Program-made: the position numbers and the translations under genes
IMG/VR virus record: IMGVR_UViG_3300043411_001314
Span: 53,503-117,502 of that record
Strand: one strand, 5' to 3'
DNA from: a virus
Length of the DNA: 64,000 bases
The notes under the pieces: generated by a model
Told to the model about the DNA's origin: nothing
The model's database searches: none
The model's input: the letters and a program-made list of their open reading frames with translations, nothing else
Shown: positions 46,000 through 53,685 of the stretch, one piece after another
Position numbering within the stretch: the first letter of the stretch is position 1
How the letters are laid out: each line of letters begins with the position of its first letter

Positions 46000-46225
46000 C
46001 GGTGGCCTCCTCAGGTTCATGGCTGCACGGGCAGCCGCAGATGTCGGGGTCTTCGGACTCGCATTCGCCGTACTCGATGAACCCGCAGTCCGCCCGACAG
46101 AAAGGCATCGTCAGGTGGGTGAAGGTGCGGGGATCGGCGCCGGCCAGGATCTCGATGAGGGCGTGTCGGAGCGCCCCGATCTTGTCCTCGGCGTACTGCA
46201 GATCGTCGACGGTGTCGCAGCTCAT
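45992..46225 (-). CDS. small Cys-rich protein (77 aa)
   Basis: C-terminal half MPFCRADCGFIEYGECESED then ICGCPCSHEPEE holds seven cysteines and a histidine, a likely zinc cluster. ATGA overlap with the preceding gene. Confidence 0.65.
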   Translation of the reverse strand: MSCDTVDDLQYAEDKIGALRHALIEILAGADPRTFTHLTMPFCRADCGFIEYGECESEDPDICGCPCSHEPEEATDG

Positions 46226-46560
46226 CGGAGGCCCCGCAGCCAGTCCACCACAGCGTCGGTAAGGGCTTCTCGCCAGATCGGCCGGGACCCGGTGTCGAGG
46301 GGGGAGGGCATCGGGCCGTGCTCGATGATGTGAGCGACGTACGCCTCGCGGACCACGGTCTCCACGCCGAACGGCGCCATCCCGTAGCCGAGGATGTCGC
46401 ACGTCACGGCGCACGCCGACCGGAACGCCGCGTCGTTGACGCCCCGCCGGACGTCCTTGCCGAACTTCTCGTCGATGCAGGTGAGGTAGAGCGTCCAGAG
46501 CCGGATGGCAAGCCGTCGCTCGGTCGCTTCGTTGTAGTCGATGGGGGTGAATGGGGTCAT
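46222..46560 (-). CDS. unrecognised protein (112 aa)
   Basis: MTPFTPIDYNEATERRLAIR, then a helical core with CIDEKFGKDVRRGVNDAAFR. Both ends overlap neighbours. Unknown. Confidence 0.65.
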   Translation of the reverse strand: MTPFTPIDYNEATERRLAIRLWTLYLTCIDEKFGKDVRRGVNDAAFRSACAVTCDILGYGMAPFGVETVVREAYVAHIIEHGPMPSPLDTGSRPIWREALTDAVVDWLRGLR

Positions 46561-46892
46561 GGGACCTCCGTGGGTTCCTGCGGGATGGTGATGAGCTCGG
46601 GCATGGCGTGGCATGGGCAGTCGCGGTCGCAGCCGCCGCCCATCTCGAAGCGGTCCGGGTACAGCTCGCCGCCGGCCTTGAGGGTGCCAGATGGCACGAA
46701 GATGCAGCCGCAGGTTTCGCAGCCGTAGAGGTGAGCAGGCTCGGACCACGCCGACAGCCGTTCACCGACGAGCCGGTCGGCGTAGGTGAGAAACGGGTCA
46801 TCGTAGTTGATGGGGATCATGGGGGCCTCGTTCCAGTGGGCGATCTCGTCGAAGACGGTGAGGATGGGGCGCATGCCCCGGCGGGGGATCAC
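46557..46892 (-). CDS. Cys-rich protein (111 aa)
   Basis: Start uncertain: GTG 46892 gives the usual GTGA coupling, ATG 46874 is next, and ATG 46820 has the best ribosome-binding site (GAGG). LYGCETCGCIFVPSGTLKAG and GGGCDRDCPCHAMPEL give six cysteines plus His, probably zinc. Unknown. Confidence 0.6.
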   Translation of the reverse strand: MIPRRGMRPILTVFDEIAHWNEAPMIPINYDDPFLTYADRLVGERLSAWSEPAHLYGCETCGCIFVPSGTLKAGGELYPDRFEMGGGCDRDCPCHAMPELITIPQEPTEVP

Positions 46893-47395
46893 CAGTGGGC
46901 ATCGACGACAGCGACCCAGTCGCAGCCGCCGAGCAGCTGGTAGGCGTGACTCACCTCGACGTCCCGGAACAGGACACCACCGCACACCACGGTGATCTGG
47001 TCCCAGTTGGGAAGCCGGCCCGGCAGGTCGGCCACCCGAAGGATGTCGTCGGGGTGCGGCGCCCACCTGGTGGGCCAGACCTGCATCCGCCCCGTGCCGT
47101 TGCAGCCGTTGCAGCCGTTGCAGCCGTCGAACCACGCCTGGCCGAACTGCTCGAGCCCGCCCGGGCGGACGCCCGTGCCCGAGCAGAGGTTGCAGGTGTC
47201 GAAGTGCTCGGGGTCTGTCTCTCGGTCGTAGCCGGGGGACAGCAGCCCCTTCCATCGACCGCCGAGCTTCCACCAGTCGAACTCACCGTTGCCGCAGTGC
47301 TCGCACATGGTGAGGGGCTTCATGGCGTCGTTGAGCAGGTCGATCAGGGCGTCGTCGTCATCGTTGGTCAGGCCAACGAGTAGGAGTTGATGCAT
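46889..47395 (-). CDS. DnaJ-type zinc-finger protein (168 aa)
   Basis: CEHCGNG (residue ~31), CNLCSGTG (~68) and GCNGCNGCNGTG (~91) are CxxCxG repeats of the DnaJ/Hsp40 zinc-finger type. The third is built from a 9-base tandem repeat. No J-domain is present, so it may act as a stand-alone unfolded-protein or nucleic-acid binder. Starts at ATG 47395, two bases after the previous stop. Confidence 0.7.
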   Translation of the reverse strand: MHQLLLVGLTNDDDDALIDLLNDAMKPLTMCEHCGNGEFDWWKLGGRWKGLLSPGYDRETDPEHFDTCNLCSGTGVRPGGLEQFGQAWFDGCNGCNGCNGTGRMQVWPTRWAPHPDDILRVADLPGRLPNWDQITVVCGGVLFRDVEVSHAYQLLGGCDWVAVVDAHW

Positions 47396-47397
47396 GG

Positions 47398-47685
47398 TCA
47401 GTTCGCGCTTTCGATGTTGGCGATCTCGCGATCGGCGGTTTGGCAGTCGAGGATCTCGTCGTGGATGTGCTGGACGGTGATCGTCGCGTCAAGCGATGCA
47501 CCCAGCGCGCCCAGGACCACGTCGTCCAACTCCTCGCTGGCGAGGTAGACGTCGGCGTCGGTGCCTTCGCATGCCAGGACCGTCATCTGGTTGGCCAGGA
47601 TGCGATGCCCGACCTCGTCGTCGACCTCGAACGTCCAGGTCTCGCGGATGATGGCGGGAACCGTCGTCTCGATGAGCAGCCTCAT
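47398..47685 (-). CDS. unrecognised protein (95 aa)
   Basis: ATG 47685 (AAGGAG upstream). MRLLIETTVPAIIRETWTFE then an alternating beta/alpha pattern ending DREIANIESAN. First gene downstream of tRNA-Thr. Unknown. Confidence 0.65.
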   Translation of the reverse strand: MRLLIETTVPAIIRETWTFEVDDEVGHRILANQMTVLACEGTDADVYLASEELDDVVLGALGASLDATITVQHIHDEILDCQTADREIANIESAN

Positions 47686-47714
47686 GTTGTCTCCTTGGGT
47701 TCGGTGGTGGTCGG

Positions 47715-47789
47715 AGCCGCCGGTGGGATTCGAACCCACGACCAGCCGCTTACAAGGCGGCTGCTCTGGCCGGACTGAGCTACGGCGGC
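47715..47789 (-). tRNA. tRNA-Thr (anticodon TGT)
   Basis: Minus strand: acceptor GCCGCCG / CGGCGGC, D-arm, anticodon arm GCCGC-CTTGTAA-GCGGC giving TGT, T-arm GTGGG-TTCGAAT-CCCAC, discriminator T. CCA not encoded. Reads ACA. Confidence 0.92.
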
Positions 47790-47825
47790 ATGACCCTCGA
47801 CCCGGAGGCCGAGGGGAGGGGGATA

Positions 47826-48323
47826 CTAGGCGGGCTCTCGCCCGGTAGTTCCCTCCGGGTCGTTGACGGTCGCGTCGGTGAACACCGTGGCCGATGCTCG
47901 ATCGACCCAGCCGTCATCGTTCGACCAGTAGAGGGTTTCTTCTTCGCACTCCATGAGGATGACGAACGGAGGCATCCCCTCGTTGATCGCGTAGAGGACC
48001 CCCAGGCTGCCCCACGGCAGGGGCTCGCCGTCGTTGTCCGCCGCTCGCTGGACATCGGCGAGGTACCTGATGGCCGGAGGCGTCAGCGGCCAGCCGTAGA
48101 CGTCGGCGGCCTCAATGGCCCCCATCGTGCACCCGGAGTCCGGCACCTCCCAGCCGTCCTCTCGGTCCGCCAACTCCCCTACGAGGCAGTGCAGGTCGGG
48201 CCACTCCTGGTCGGTGTAGAGGCACCCCTCCGTTTCTTCGTCGACGGGGTTCACCGACGTCGGCTTCTCGGCGACGATCGCCAGCAGCTTCGGCCTCAGG
48301 TCTTTGACGGTCAGCAGTTCCAC
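47826..48323 (-). CDS. unrecognised protein (165 aa)
   Basis: GTG 48323 with GGAGG four bases upstream. MELLTVKDLRPKLLAIVAEK start, then acidic CLYTDQEWPDLHCLVGELAD and an FVILMECEEETLYWSNDDGW strand. Unknown. Confidence 0.65.
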   Translation of the reverse strand: MELLTVKDLRPKLLAIVAEKPTSVNPVDEETEGCLYTDQEWPDLHCLVGELADREDGWEVPDSGCTMGAIEAADVYGWPLTPPAIRYLADVQRAADNDGEPLPWGSLGVLYAINEGMPPFVILMECEEETLYWSNDDGWVDRASATVFTDATVNDPEGTTGREPA

Positions 48324-48345
48324 AACGCCTCCGTTTCCGTCCGGC

Positions 48346-48531
48346 TCACTCACCGAACATCGGGTACAGGCTGCGAGGGGATGGGTGCTCCCACCCAAAC
48401 CCGCAGCCCTGGGGATCCGAGCAGCGACCGTTCCCGGTCGAGCTTCCACACTTCGGGCAAACCCCCGGGGTGGGGGCACAGTCAGGCGAGCAGCCCTCCT
48501 TGCCACAGTCGATGCAGTGGGTGTCCATCAT
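48346..48531 (-). CDS. zinc-ribbon microprotein (61 aa)
   Basis: ATGA overlap with the upstream gene. Eight cysteines: MMDTHCIDCGKEGCSPDC, then CPKCGSS, CSDPQGCGFGW. Two probable zinc knuckles. Unknown role. Confidence 0.65.
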   Translation of the reverse strand: MMDTHCIDCGKEGCSPDCAPTPGVCPKCGSSTGNGRCSDPQGCGFGWEHPSPRSLYPMFGE

Positions 48532-49304
48532 CACCACCGGCTCGTCCGGGTCACCGTTCCGTCGTCGTTGTCCTCGTAGGTGCCCTCGTTGCTGGCGACC
48601 ATCGCCTCTCGCACCGCCAGCGAGATGTCGGTGAAGTTCTCGCCGCCCACGGGCACGATGTGGGGCAGGATGCCGATGCGATCGCCGGCCCAACGTCCGG
48701 CGAACAGGTCACCAAGCGGGCCTCGGGCGTCGCCGCCACCTCGCCCGTTCGAGCAGGACAACAGCACCGCCAGGGCGGTCATCACCCCGCCGCCGTAGTC
48801 GGCGATGAACGAGTCCCACCGGGGATCGTCACCGAAGGTGCCTGGCGACAACGCCTCCTTCTTGTCGAGGTTGGCGATGAAGGCTTCCACGCCGGACGGC
48901 TCGCGGGGTGGGTCGGGTAGTGGGGCGGGGCGGTAGGCGCCGCTGGGCAGCGAGGCCCAGAACCCCTCCTTCACCATCAGGCCGCCGACCTCCTCACTGA
49001 TGTCGTCGGGGTACTCCGACGGGGAGAGGGGGTAGTCGTCCGGGTACTCGAGGGCGTCCGCCTTGCTGGCGTAGAGCCGGTCGACGTTGGGGATGCTGCG
49101 CACGTCGTCGGGCTCGGCGTAGTCACCGACGATGACGATGCGCTTGCCGGCCCAGCGTCCCTCACCCACCAACAGCAGGCCGAGCGCCGCCATCGTGCCG
49201 CTCCCCGAGCAGCCGAACTCCATGAGCTTCAGCCCGTCGCCGAACCAGTGGGGGTTGATCTGCTCCATCGTGTCGACGCAGACGGGCATGTGGTACTGAC
49301 CCAT
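48531..49304 (-). CDS. protein with internal duplication (257 aa)
   Basis: MGQYHMPVCVDTMEQINPHW start recurs in actinophages. The same block occurs twice: TMAALGLLLV...GRWAGKRIVIVGDYAEPDDV (about residues 37-66) and VMTALAVLLS...GRWAGDRIGILPH (about 174-216), so it likely has two copies of one domain. No catalytic motif is obvious. Confidence 0.7.
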   Translation of the reverse strand: MGQYHMPVCVDTMEQINPHWFGDGLKLMEFGCSGSGTMAALGLLLVGEGRWAGKRIVIVGDYAEPDDVRSIPNVDRLYASKADALEYPDDYPLSPSEYPDDISEEVGGLMVKEGFWASLPSGAYRPAPLPDPPREPSGVEAFIANLDKKEALSPGTFGDDPRWDSFIADYGGGVMTALAVLLSCSNGRGGGDARGPLGDLFAGRWAGDRIGILPHIVPVGGENFTDISLAVREAMVASNEGTYEDNDDGTVTRTSRW

Positions 49305-49322
49305 GATGGGCCCTCCTTGTGG

Positions 49323-49490
49323 TTAGTGGGGGCGGCGGTGCTCGTCCTCGCCGATGCGAGGATCGAGCTCAGCCATTGCTTCGTAGTAGTCATCGAGGGA
49401 TTGCTCGTCGGGGTCGAGGCCGTTGTCCTCACACCAGGACTCGAAGGCGTCGCCCAGGGCGTAGGCCGGATCTTCGTCCAGGCGTCCCAT
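49323..49490 (-). CDS. small acidic protein (55 aa)
   Basis: ATG 49490 overlaps the upstream stop. MGRLDEDPAYALGDAFESWC then DPDEQSLDDYYEAMAELDPR. Strongly acidic; unknown. Confidence 0.6.
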   Translation of the reverse strand: MGRLDEDPAYALGDAFESWCEDNGLDPDEQSLDDYYEAMAELDPRIGEDEHRRPH

Positions 49491-49954
49491 CAGTTGTTCT
49501 CCGCCATCAGCCACACGAACTTGATGAGAACGATTCCCACCGAGATCGAGAAGGACAGGAGCAGGATCGTCCAGGCGGCGAGCAGCACGTTCCAGAAGTC
49601 CGCCTTGCGTGGCCAGGGCTCGGCCAGGATCCCAGCCTCGTCGAGGTCGGTGAGAGCATCGAGCGCCTCGGATGGCGAGTCGCCCCACGACGTACCGCCG
49701 GTGATCAGGATGGTGCGGCCGGCGACTTCGATGACGACGGCGTCCCGGGCGCCGACCTCGAAGATGAACTCGATGCGGTCGCGAAGGTGGATGCGCCAGG
49801 CGTCCAGCACCTCATCCGGGGCGCCCTCCTCGTCGAACCAGTCGGCCGGTTCGGTGACGGCGTCGATGCGCCGGTTCAGTTCGGCCCGTGCCCGGTCGGG
49901 GTCGTCCCACAGGTCGGTGACGTCCAGGTGGGCCAGGATCAGATCAGCTCCCAT
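49490..49954 (-). CDS. C-terminally membrane-anchored protein (154 aa)
   Basis: Residues 1-120 are cytoplasmic (RARAELNRRIDAVTEPADWF; GRTILITGGTSWGD); residues ~126-150 are a transmembrane helix (VLLAAWTILLLSFSISVGIV). Tail-anchored topology. Unknown role. Confidence 0.7.
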   Translation of the reverse strand: MGADLILAHLDVTDLWDDPDRARAELNRRIDAVTEPADWFDEEGAPDEVLDAWRIHLRDRIEFIFEVGARDAVVIEVAGRTILITGGTSWGDSPSEALDALTDLDEAGILAEPWPRKADFWNVLLAAWTILLLSFSISVGIVLIKFVWLMAENN

Positions 49955-50274
49955 GTGTTCCCCTCCTTGGGTGCGGCGATAGTGAAGTCGGCGTTGTGCT
50001 TCGTCCGGAAGGACTTGATCGGGGTGAGCGCCTTCTTGTAGTCGGCGAGGTCGATGTCGACGGGCCGGAACCGGTCGACGCTGGTGATCAGGGCCATGAG
50101 CTTCTTCGCGGCCAGGGCGGGCTTGCGCCAGTAGGGCCAGCCGTCGCTGTTGGCGTTCGTCCAGCGGACCAGCTCGTCCATGGTGGTCGCTGCGGCGGCG
50201 AGGACGGGGAACTCGGCGGCCAGGGGGACCCACCGGCGGAAGGCTGTCTCGATCTCGTACTCGTTCATCCACAT
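49939..50274 (-). CDS. unrecognised protein (111 aa)
   Basis: ATG 50274 (a second ATG at 50268). WMNEYEIETAFRRWVPLAAE, helical; RWTNANSDGWPYWRKPALAA basic W-rich centre. Unknown. Confidence 0.65.
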   Translation of the reverse strand: MWMNEYEIETAFRRWVPLAAEFPVLAAAATTMDELVRWTNANSDGWPYWRKPALAAKKLMALITSVDRFRPVDIDLADYKKALTPIKSFRTKHNADFTIAAPKEGNTWELI

Positions 50275-50276
50275 GG

Positions 50277-51005
50277 TCAGGCCCCCAACGCTCGGGCGCC
50301 GCCACTGACACCGCGCTGGCCGATCGAGGCCCGCTCGGCGGCCTCCCGGCCGGCGCTGTGCCCCGCCCCCGAACTCGCCGTGGTCCGGCGGTTCGTGGTG
50401 CGGGGGTACAACTCCCGGAGGTGTCGGTCGACGGCGTCCTTCTTCGACGCCAGGACGATGGACACCCCGCCGTCGCCAGCCTCGGCCTCCTCGATCACCG
50501 AAGCCCGGGCATCCTGCAGCCGCACCCGGATCTTGCCGGAGAACCCCAGCAGGAAGGCGTGGCGGAACCGTCGCGGCTTCTCCCAGTAGGGGACCACCGC
50601 CCGGGCCATCGCCGTCGCTGCCTGGATGGACAGCGACCCGAACAGGGTGTTGACGGCGGCGATGTCCTCGGCGTACCCGATGAGCGAGATCTGGATCTTG
50701 CCACCGGCCGAGCCGACTCGGACACACTGGACGTCGTTGACCAGGGCGATGGAGGCCAGCAGCGTCACCTTCGCCGAAGCGTAGGGGGCGTGGACCACCA
50801 CCAGTTCACTCGTCGGTACGCCTCGATCGGCGTGGTTGGTGCCGAGCATCGCCAGGTCGATGGCGTGGCGGGTCATCAGTTCCTGCGCCTTCGCCATGAA
50901 GGCTTCGGCCTCGTCGGGGAACTCGGTGGACTCGGCCTTGGCGATCAACGCCTGGACCTTCGAGACCCAGGTCTCGGTGTTGTTGTCGGTGATGGTCACG
51001 GTCAC
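50277..51005 (-). CDS. DUF2786-family protein (242 aa)
   Basis: GTG 51005 in a GTGA overlap. Residues ~15-50 KVQALIAKAESTEFPDEAEA then FMAKAQELMTRHAID are the DUF2786 signature; the following ~130 residues (YASAKVTLLASIALVNDVQC ... LGFSGKIRVRLQDARASVIE) form its usual C-terminal partner domain. The family is frequent on phages and conjugative elements and is suspected of nucleic-acid binding. Basic C-terminus. Confidence 0.8.
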   Translation of the reverse strand: MTVTITDNNTETWVSKVQALIAKAESTEFPDEAEAFMAKAQELMTRHAIDLAMLGTNHADRGVPTSELVVVHAPYASAKVTLLASIALVNDVQCVRVGSAGGKIQISLIGYAEDIAAVNTLFGSLSIQAATAMARAVVPYWEKPRRFRHAFLLGFSGKIRVRLQDARASVIEEAEAGDGGVSIVLASKKDAVDRHLRELYPRTTNRRTTASSGAGHSAGREAAERASIGQRGVSGGARALGA

Positions 51006-51166
51006 TTCCCTTCACGATGCCGGACGAACCGGGCATCGACTAGCTGCTCCCTGTATGCCTTCTCGGTCCAGCCACACGAGCACACGATCACATGCTCGGT
51101 GCCGACCGTGTTTTTGCCGTCGGTGAAGCCGTACTTCTTGTACCGCCTGGCGATCTGGTGGGCCAT
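51002..51166 (-). CDS. small basic Cys protein (54 aa)
   Basis: ATG 51166 to TGA 51002-51004, sharing GTGA with the DUF2786 start. MAHQIARRYKKYGFTDGKNT ... VIVCSCGWTEKAYREQ; CSCGW pair. Unknown. Confidence 0.6.
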   Translation of the reverse strand: MAHQIARRYKKYGFTDGKNTVGTEHVIVCSCGWTEKAYREQLVDARFVRHREGK

Positions 51167-51382
51167 CTAGGCCGCCGAAGCCGCGTCGGCCACCTTGACC
51201 CTCGCGTTGGCGACGGCCAGGCTGAGGGCGGCCACGAACTGCTCGGGCTGGATGCCATCCGACAGGAAGAACGTGACAGGTCCGACGTCGATGGCGCCGA
51301 AGTTGGAGAAGAAGCTGCAGTCGATCTCGATCGAGTCGAGATCGCCGTGCAGGTGGACGCTGGTCTTGGTGTTGGCGGTCAT
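51167..51382 (-). CDS. small beta-rich protein (71 aa)
   Basis: ATG 51382 overlaps the upstream stop. MTANTKTSVHLHGDLDSIEI, FFSNFGAIDVGPVTFFLSDG and a helix FVAALSLAVANARVKVADAA. Unknown. Confidence 0.65.
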   Translation of the reverse strand: MTANTKTSVHLHGDLDSIEIDCSFFSNFGAIDVGPVTFFLSDGIQPEQFVAALSLAVANARVKVADAASAA

Positions 51383-51666
51383 GCTGCATCCTCCGGGGTT
51401 GCGTTGGCAGGAAGGTCGTCGCGCCACACGGTGATGGCGCAGAAGCGGGTCACGAACTCGTGGATGGTCTCGTACTCGGTGGGCCGGGCCCCGGTGGGCT
51501 CGATCCCGGTGAGCTCGTGCCACGGATGGTCGTCCTCGCCGGGGAAGTTCCAGTCGCCGTCGCTGGCGAGGTGCTCCCAGCCCAGCTGGACGGGGATGAA
51601 GTGCTCACAGCTCCCCTTGCCGAGCCGCTGCGGGTCGCGGGTCGGTGTGGAACGGGAGGACGGCAC
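51379..51666 (-). CDS. unrecognised protein, start uncertain (up to 95 aa)
   Basis: Only GTG 51666 is a usable in-frame start, giving a 62-base overlap with the upstream gene. The central part HFIPVQLGWEHLASDGDWNF then DDHPWHELTGIEPT is W/H-rich and well coded. Unknown. Confidence 0.5.
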   Translation of the reverse strand: MPSSRSTPTRDPQRLGKGSCEHFIPVQLGWEHLASDGDWNFPGEDDHPWHELTGIEPTGARPTEYETIHEFVTRFCAITVWRDDLPANATPEDAA

Positions 51667-51916
51667 CGGTGTCGAGGTCGACGAGCTCGACGAGGTACCA
51701 GCCGCCGTCGGGGACGGGGGCCTGCACGGCGCTGTGGACGCTGGGCCACAGCTCGGCCCACCGGTCGACCGCCGGCCCGTCCGGGTCGTTGTCGTGGCGG
51801 CGTTCGATCGACATGATCCGGGCGTCGGGTTCGTCGCCGAGGTCGAGGTCGCCGCCGCAGAGTCCGTCGAGGTCCCAGCGCCACAGGGTAGCGTCGAGGA
51901 TCTGTTGGCGGTTCAC
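51605..51916 (-). CDS. unrecognised protein (103 aa)
   Basis: GTG 51916 in a GTGA overlap with the upstream stop. MNRQQILDATLWRWDLDGLC, then GGWYLVELVDLDTGAVLPFH. Unknown. Confidence 0.6.
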   Translation of the reverse strand: MNRQQILDATLWRWDLDGLCGGDLDLGDEPDARIMSIERRHDNDPDGPAVDRWAELWPSVHSAVQAPVPDGGWYLVELVDLDTGAVLPFHTDPRPAAARQGEL

Positions 51917-52272
51917 GGCTTGGCCCGGGTGATGACCGGCCACCACAGGTCGAAGGTGCGGGCCGCGGTGGCCCCGTCCTGCCAGTTCTGGTGGTCGCCG
52001 TCCCACCACTGGTCGTCTGCGGTGACGTCGGCGGCGAGCTTCATGGTGGCGCCGGCGGTGAGCACGGCCCGGGTGGAGTCGAGTTCGCCGCGGTCGACGG
52101 TGCCTTCCTGGTACCCGTCCAAGTACGAGTCCACGTCGACGTTGCGGTAGCCGTCGAGGTGGGCGATGATCGCGTCCCGCTCGGCGGCGGTGATCTCTCC
52201 GGGGAACACCCGACGATCATGCAGCTTGTAGTTCGATGCATCTCGGTACATGTAGTCGATGGCGGTGTTCAT
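51913..52272 (-). CDS. unrecognised protein (119 aa)
   Basis: ATG 52272. MNTAIDYMYRDASNYKLHDR begins a block common in actinophages; DYMYRDASNYK and FPGEITAAERDAIIAHLDG. C-terminal W-rich NWQDGATAARTFDLWWPV. Unknown. Confidence 0.65.
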   Translation of the reverse strand: MNTAIDYMYRDASNYKLHDRRVFPGEITAAERDAIIAHLDGYRNVDVDSYLDGYQEGTVDRGELDSTRAVLTAGATMKLAADVTADDQWWDGDHQNWQDGATAARTFDLWWPVITRAKP

Positions 52273-52463
52273 GCCGGCTCCACACTCAGGTCGGTGACGG
52301 TGAGGACGACCGCCCCCTCGAACTCGGAGGCCACCAGCCCGGCGTACTCCGGGTCCCGGTAGCAGTAGCACCCACTGAACGGGTTGTCGTCGGTCAACGG
52401 CTCAGCGAGCCCCCACCGTCCGACGTAGCCGTTCGGGGTGCGGATGACGTAGTGCTCTCTCAT
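52269..52463 (-). CDS. small protein (64 aa)
   Basis: MREHYVIRTPNGYVGRWGLA, two close cysteines in SGCYCYRDPEYAG. Both ends overlap neighbours by 4 bp. Unknown. Confidence 0.65.
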   Translation of the reverse strand: MREHYVIRTPNGYVGRWGLAEPLTDDNPFSGCYCYRDPEYAGLVASEFEGAVVLTVTDLSVEPA

Positions 52464-52822
52464 GATTCCTCCAACAGGTAGGCGGTGATGTAGAAGTAGC
52501 CGGCCGATGACTGCGCCGACCCGACGACACGGATCTTGTCGTCGGCGTAGAGCTGGTACTCGCTGTCGCTGCGGGTGTCGACGTCGTAGCCCTGCAGGGC
52601 GGCGCTCAGCACACGCTGCAGGTTGAGGGGCGGGAAGTAGTCGTTCAGCCAGGCCAGCAAGTAGCCCCGATCCGAGTTACGGCCGATGCAGTCGGTGCGA
52701 TCCCAGGGGATGTCGACATGCCCGTCCTGGGTGACGATGGCTCGCGCCCCCCATGCGGCGGGCACCTCGGCCGGGACGGTGCCGTGGCGGTACCCGTACT
52801 CCAGTTCCTCGATGGGTGTCAT
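52460..52822 (-). CDS. unrecognised protein (120 aa)
   Basis: MTPIEELEYGYRHGTVPAEV; C-terminal aromatic SAGYFYITAYLLEES. Unknown. Confidence 0.65.
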   Translation of the reverse strand: MTPIEELEYGYRHGTVPAEVPAAWGARAIVTQDGHVDIPWDRTDCIGRNSDRGYLLAWLNDYFPPLNLQRVLSAALQGYDVDTRSDSEYQLYADDKIRVVGSAQSSAGYFYITAYLLEES

Positions 52823-53124
52823 GGTTCCTCCGGTTGGTTCGTGGCATCCGGCACGAGGCCGGTGCCCTTACAGGTCTGGCATGGCACGAAGTCCCAGTTG
52901 GACCCGTAGACGTGGCCCGGCATCCGCCCGCCGAACTGGTTGTGGCACTCGGGGCATTCCGTGCCGGGCTCCACCACCCCAGCGAAGATCCACCACTTGT
53001 CGTCGTCCGGGGAGTGCAGGACCACGCCGTCCGGCATGTGGCGATCCCGGTAGCTCTCGGCGTCATCGCGGTACTCGAAGCCGTCGGCTGCGAAGCCCGT
53101 CTGCCACCACCCGCCCTTCTTCAT
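52819..53124 (-). CDS. zinc-finger protein with CQTCKGTG (101 aa)
   Basis: CPECHNQFGG (~residue 57) and VPCQTCKGTGLVP (~80) give a CxxC...CxxCxGxG pair like one DnaJ finger. Starts MKKGGWWQTGFAADGFEYRD. Unknown. Confidence 0.65.
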   Translation of the reverse strand: MKKGGWWQTGFAADGFEYRDDAESYRDRHMPDGVVLHSPDDDKWWIFAGVVEPGTECPECHNQFGGRMPGHVYGSNWDFVPCQTCKGTGLVPDATNQPEEP

Positions 53125-53366
53125 GGCTCCACCCCCAGGATGACGAAGGCGTTGTACCCCGCAGCCCGAGCCGTCCGGTACGGCCCGTCGACCCGACCGC
53201 CCGAGAGGTCCCAGATCGGGGCATCGGTAGTTATGCCCCCGTAGAGGCGGGTCCCGCGGTAGGCCAGGTCCCGTTCGATCAGGTCGGCCGGCACCTTGAT
53301 GACCTCAACGGAGCCGTCGCCGTACAGGAACTGGACTCGTGCGCTCACCTTGTTGGTCACAGGCAT
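53121..53366 (-). CDS. unrecognised protein (81 aa)
   Basis: MPVTNKVSARVQFLYGDGSV and a C-terminal GYNAFVILGVEP; beta-rich. Overlaps the lipoprotein gene by 10 bp. Unknown. Confidence 0.65.
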   Translation of the reverse strand: MPVTNKVSARVQFLYGDGSVEVIKVPADLIERDLAYRGTRLYGGITTDAPIWDLSGGRVDGPYRTARAAGYNAFVILGVEP

Positions 53367-53608
53367 CTGATGTCCTCGTCCTCCTCGGCGGAGACCCCGA
53401 CGTAGTGGACGGTCCCGGTCCCGGGGTTGTGCCAGAACCAGTACCCGCCCCGTTGGGAGCCGGTGTAGTCGAGCGTCCCGAACGGGAAGATGTCGTCGAG
53501 ATCCTCGTTGCGGATCACGTCACACTCGATCGGTGCCCAGAAGCCCGGGGCGGGCCGGCACCCGGCCAGGGTGACCAGCGTGCAGATCAGTAGTAGGGCT
53601 CGCTTCAT
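53357..53608 (-). CDS. small phage lipoprotein (83 aa)
   Basis: ATG 53608 with GGAGGA upstream. MKRALLLICTLVTLAGCRPA is a lipoprotein signal with LAGC lipobox (Cys17). The mature ~65 residues are aromatic and acidic (GYWFWHNPGTGTVHYVGVSA). Surface lipoproteins of this size in actinophages often act in superinfection exclusion; here that is inference. Coupled to a 26-residue membrane peptide upstream. Confidence 0.75.
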   Translation of the reverse strand: MKRALLLICTLVTLAGCRPAPGFWAPIECDVIRNEDLDDIFPFGTLDYTGSQRGGYWFWHNPGTGTVHYVGVSAEEDEDIRCL

Positions 53609-53685
53609 GCTTCCTCCGTCAGTCCGGCATGGATGATCCAGCCCAGGGTGAAGCACACCCCGAGCAGCAGCGCCAGCCAGGTCAT
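53605..53685 (-). CDS. 26-residue membrane microprotein
   Basis: ATG 53685 overlaps the upstream stop and its TGA overlaps the lipoprotein ATG (both ATGA). MTWLALLLGVCFTLGWIIHA is one hydrophobic helix, then GLTEEA. Its perfect fit between two coupled genes argues for a real gene. Could assist lipoprotein export or lodge with it in the membrane. Confidence 0.6.
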   Translation of the reverse strand: MTWLALLLGVCFTLGWIIHAGLTEEA

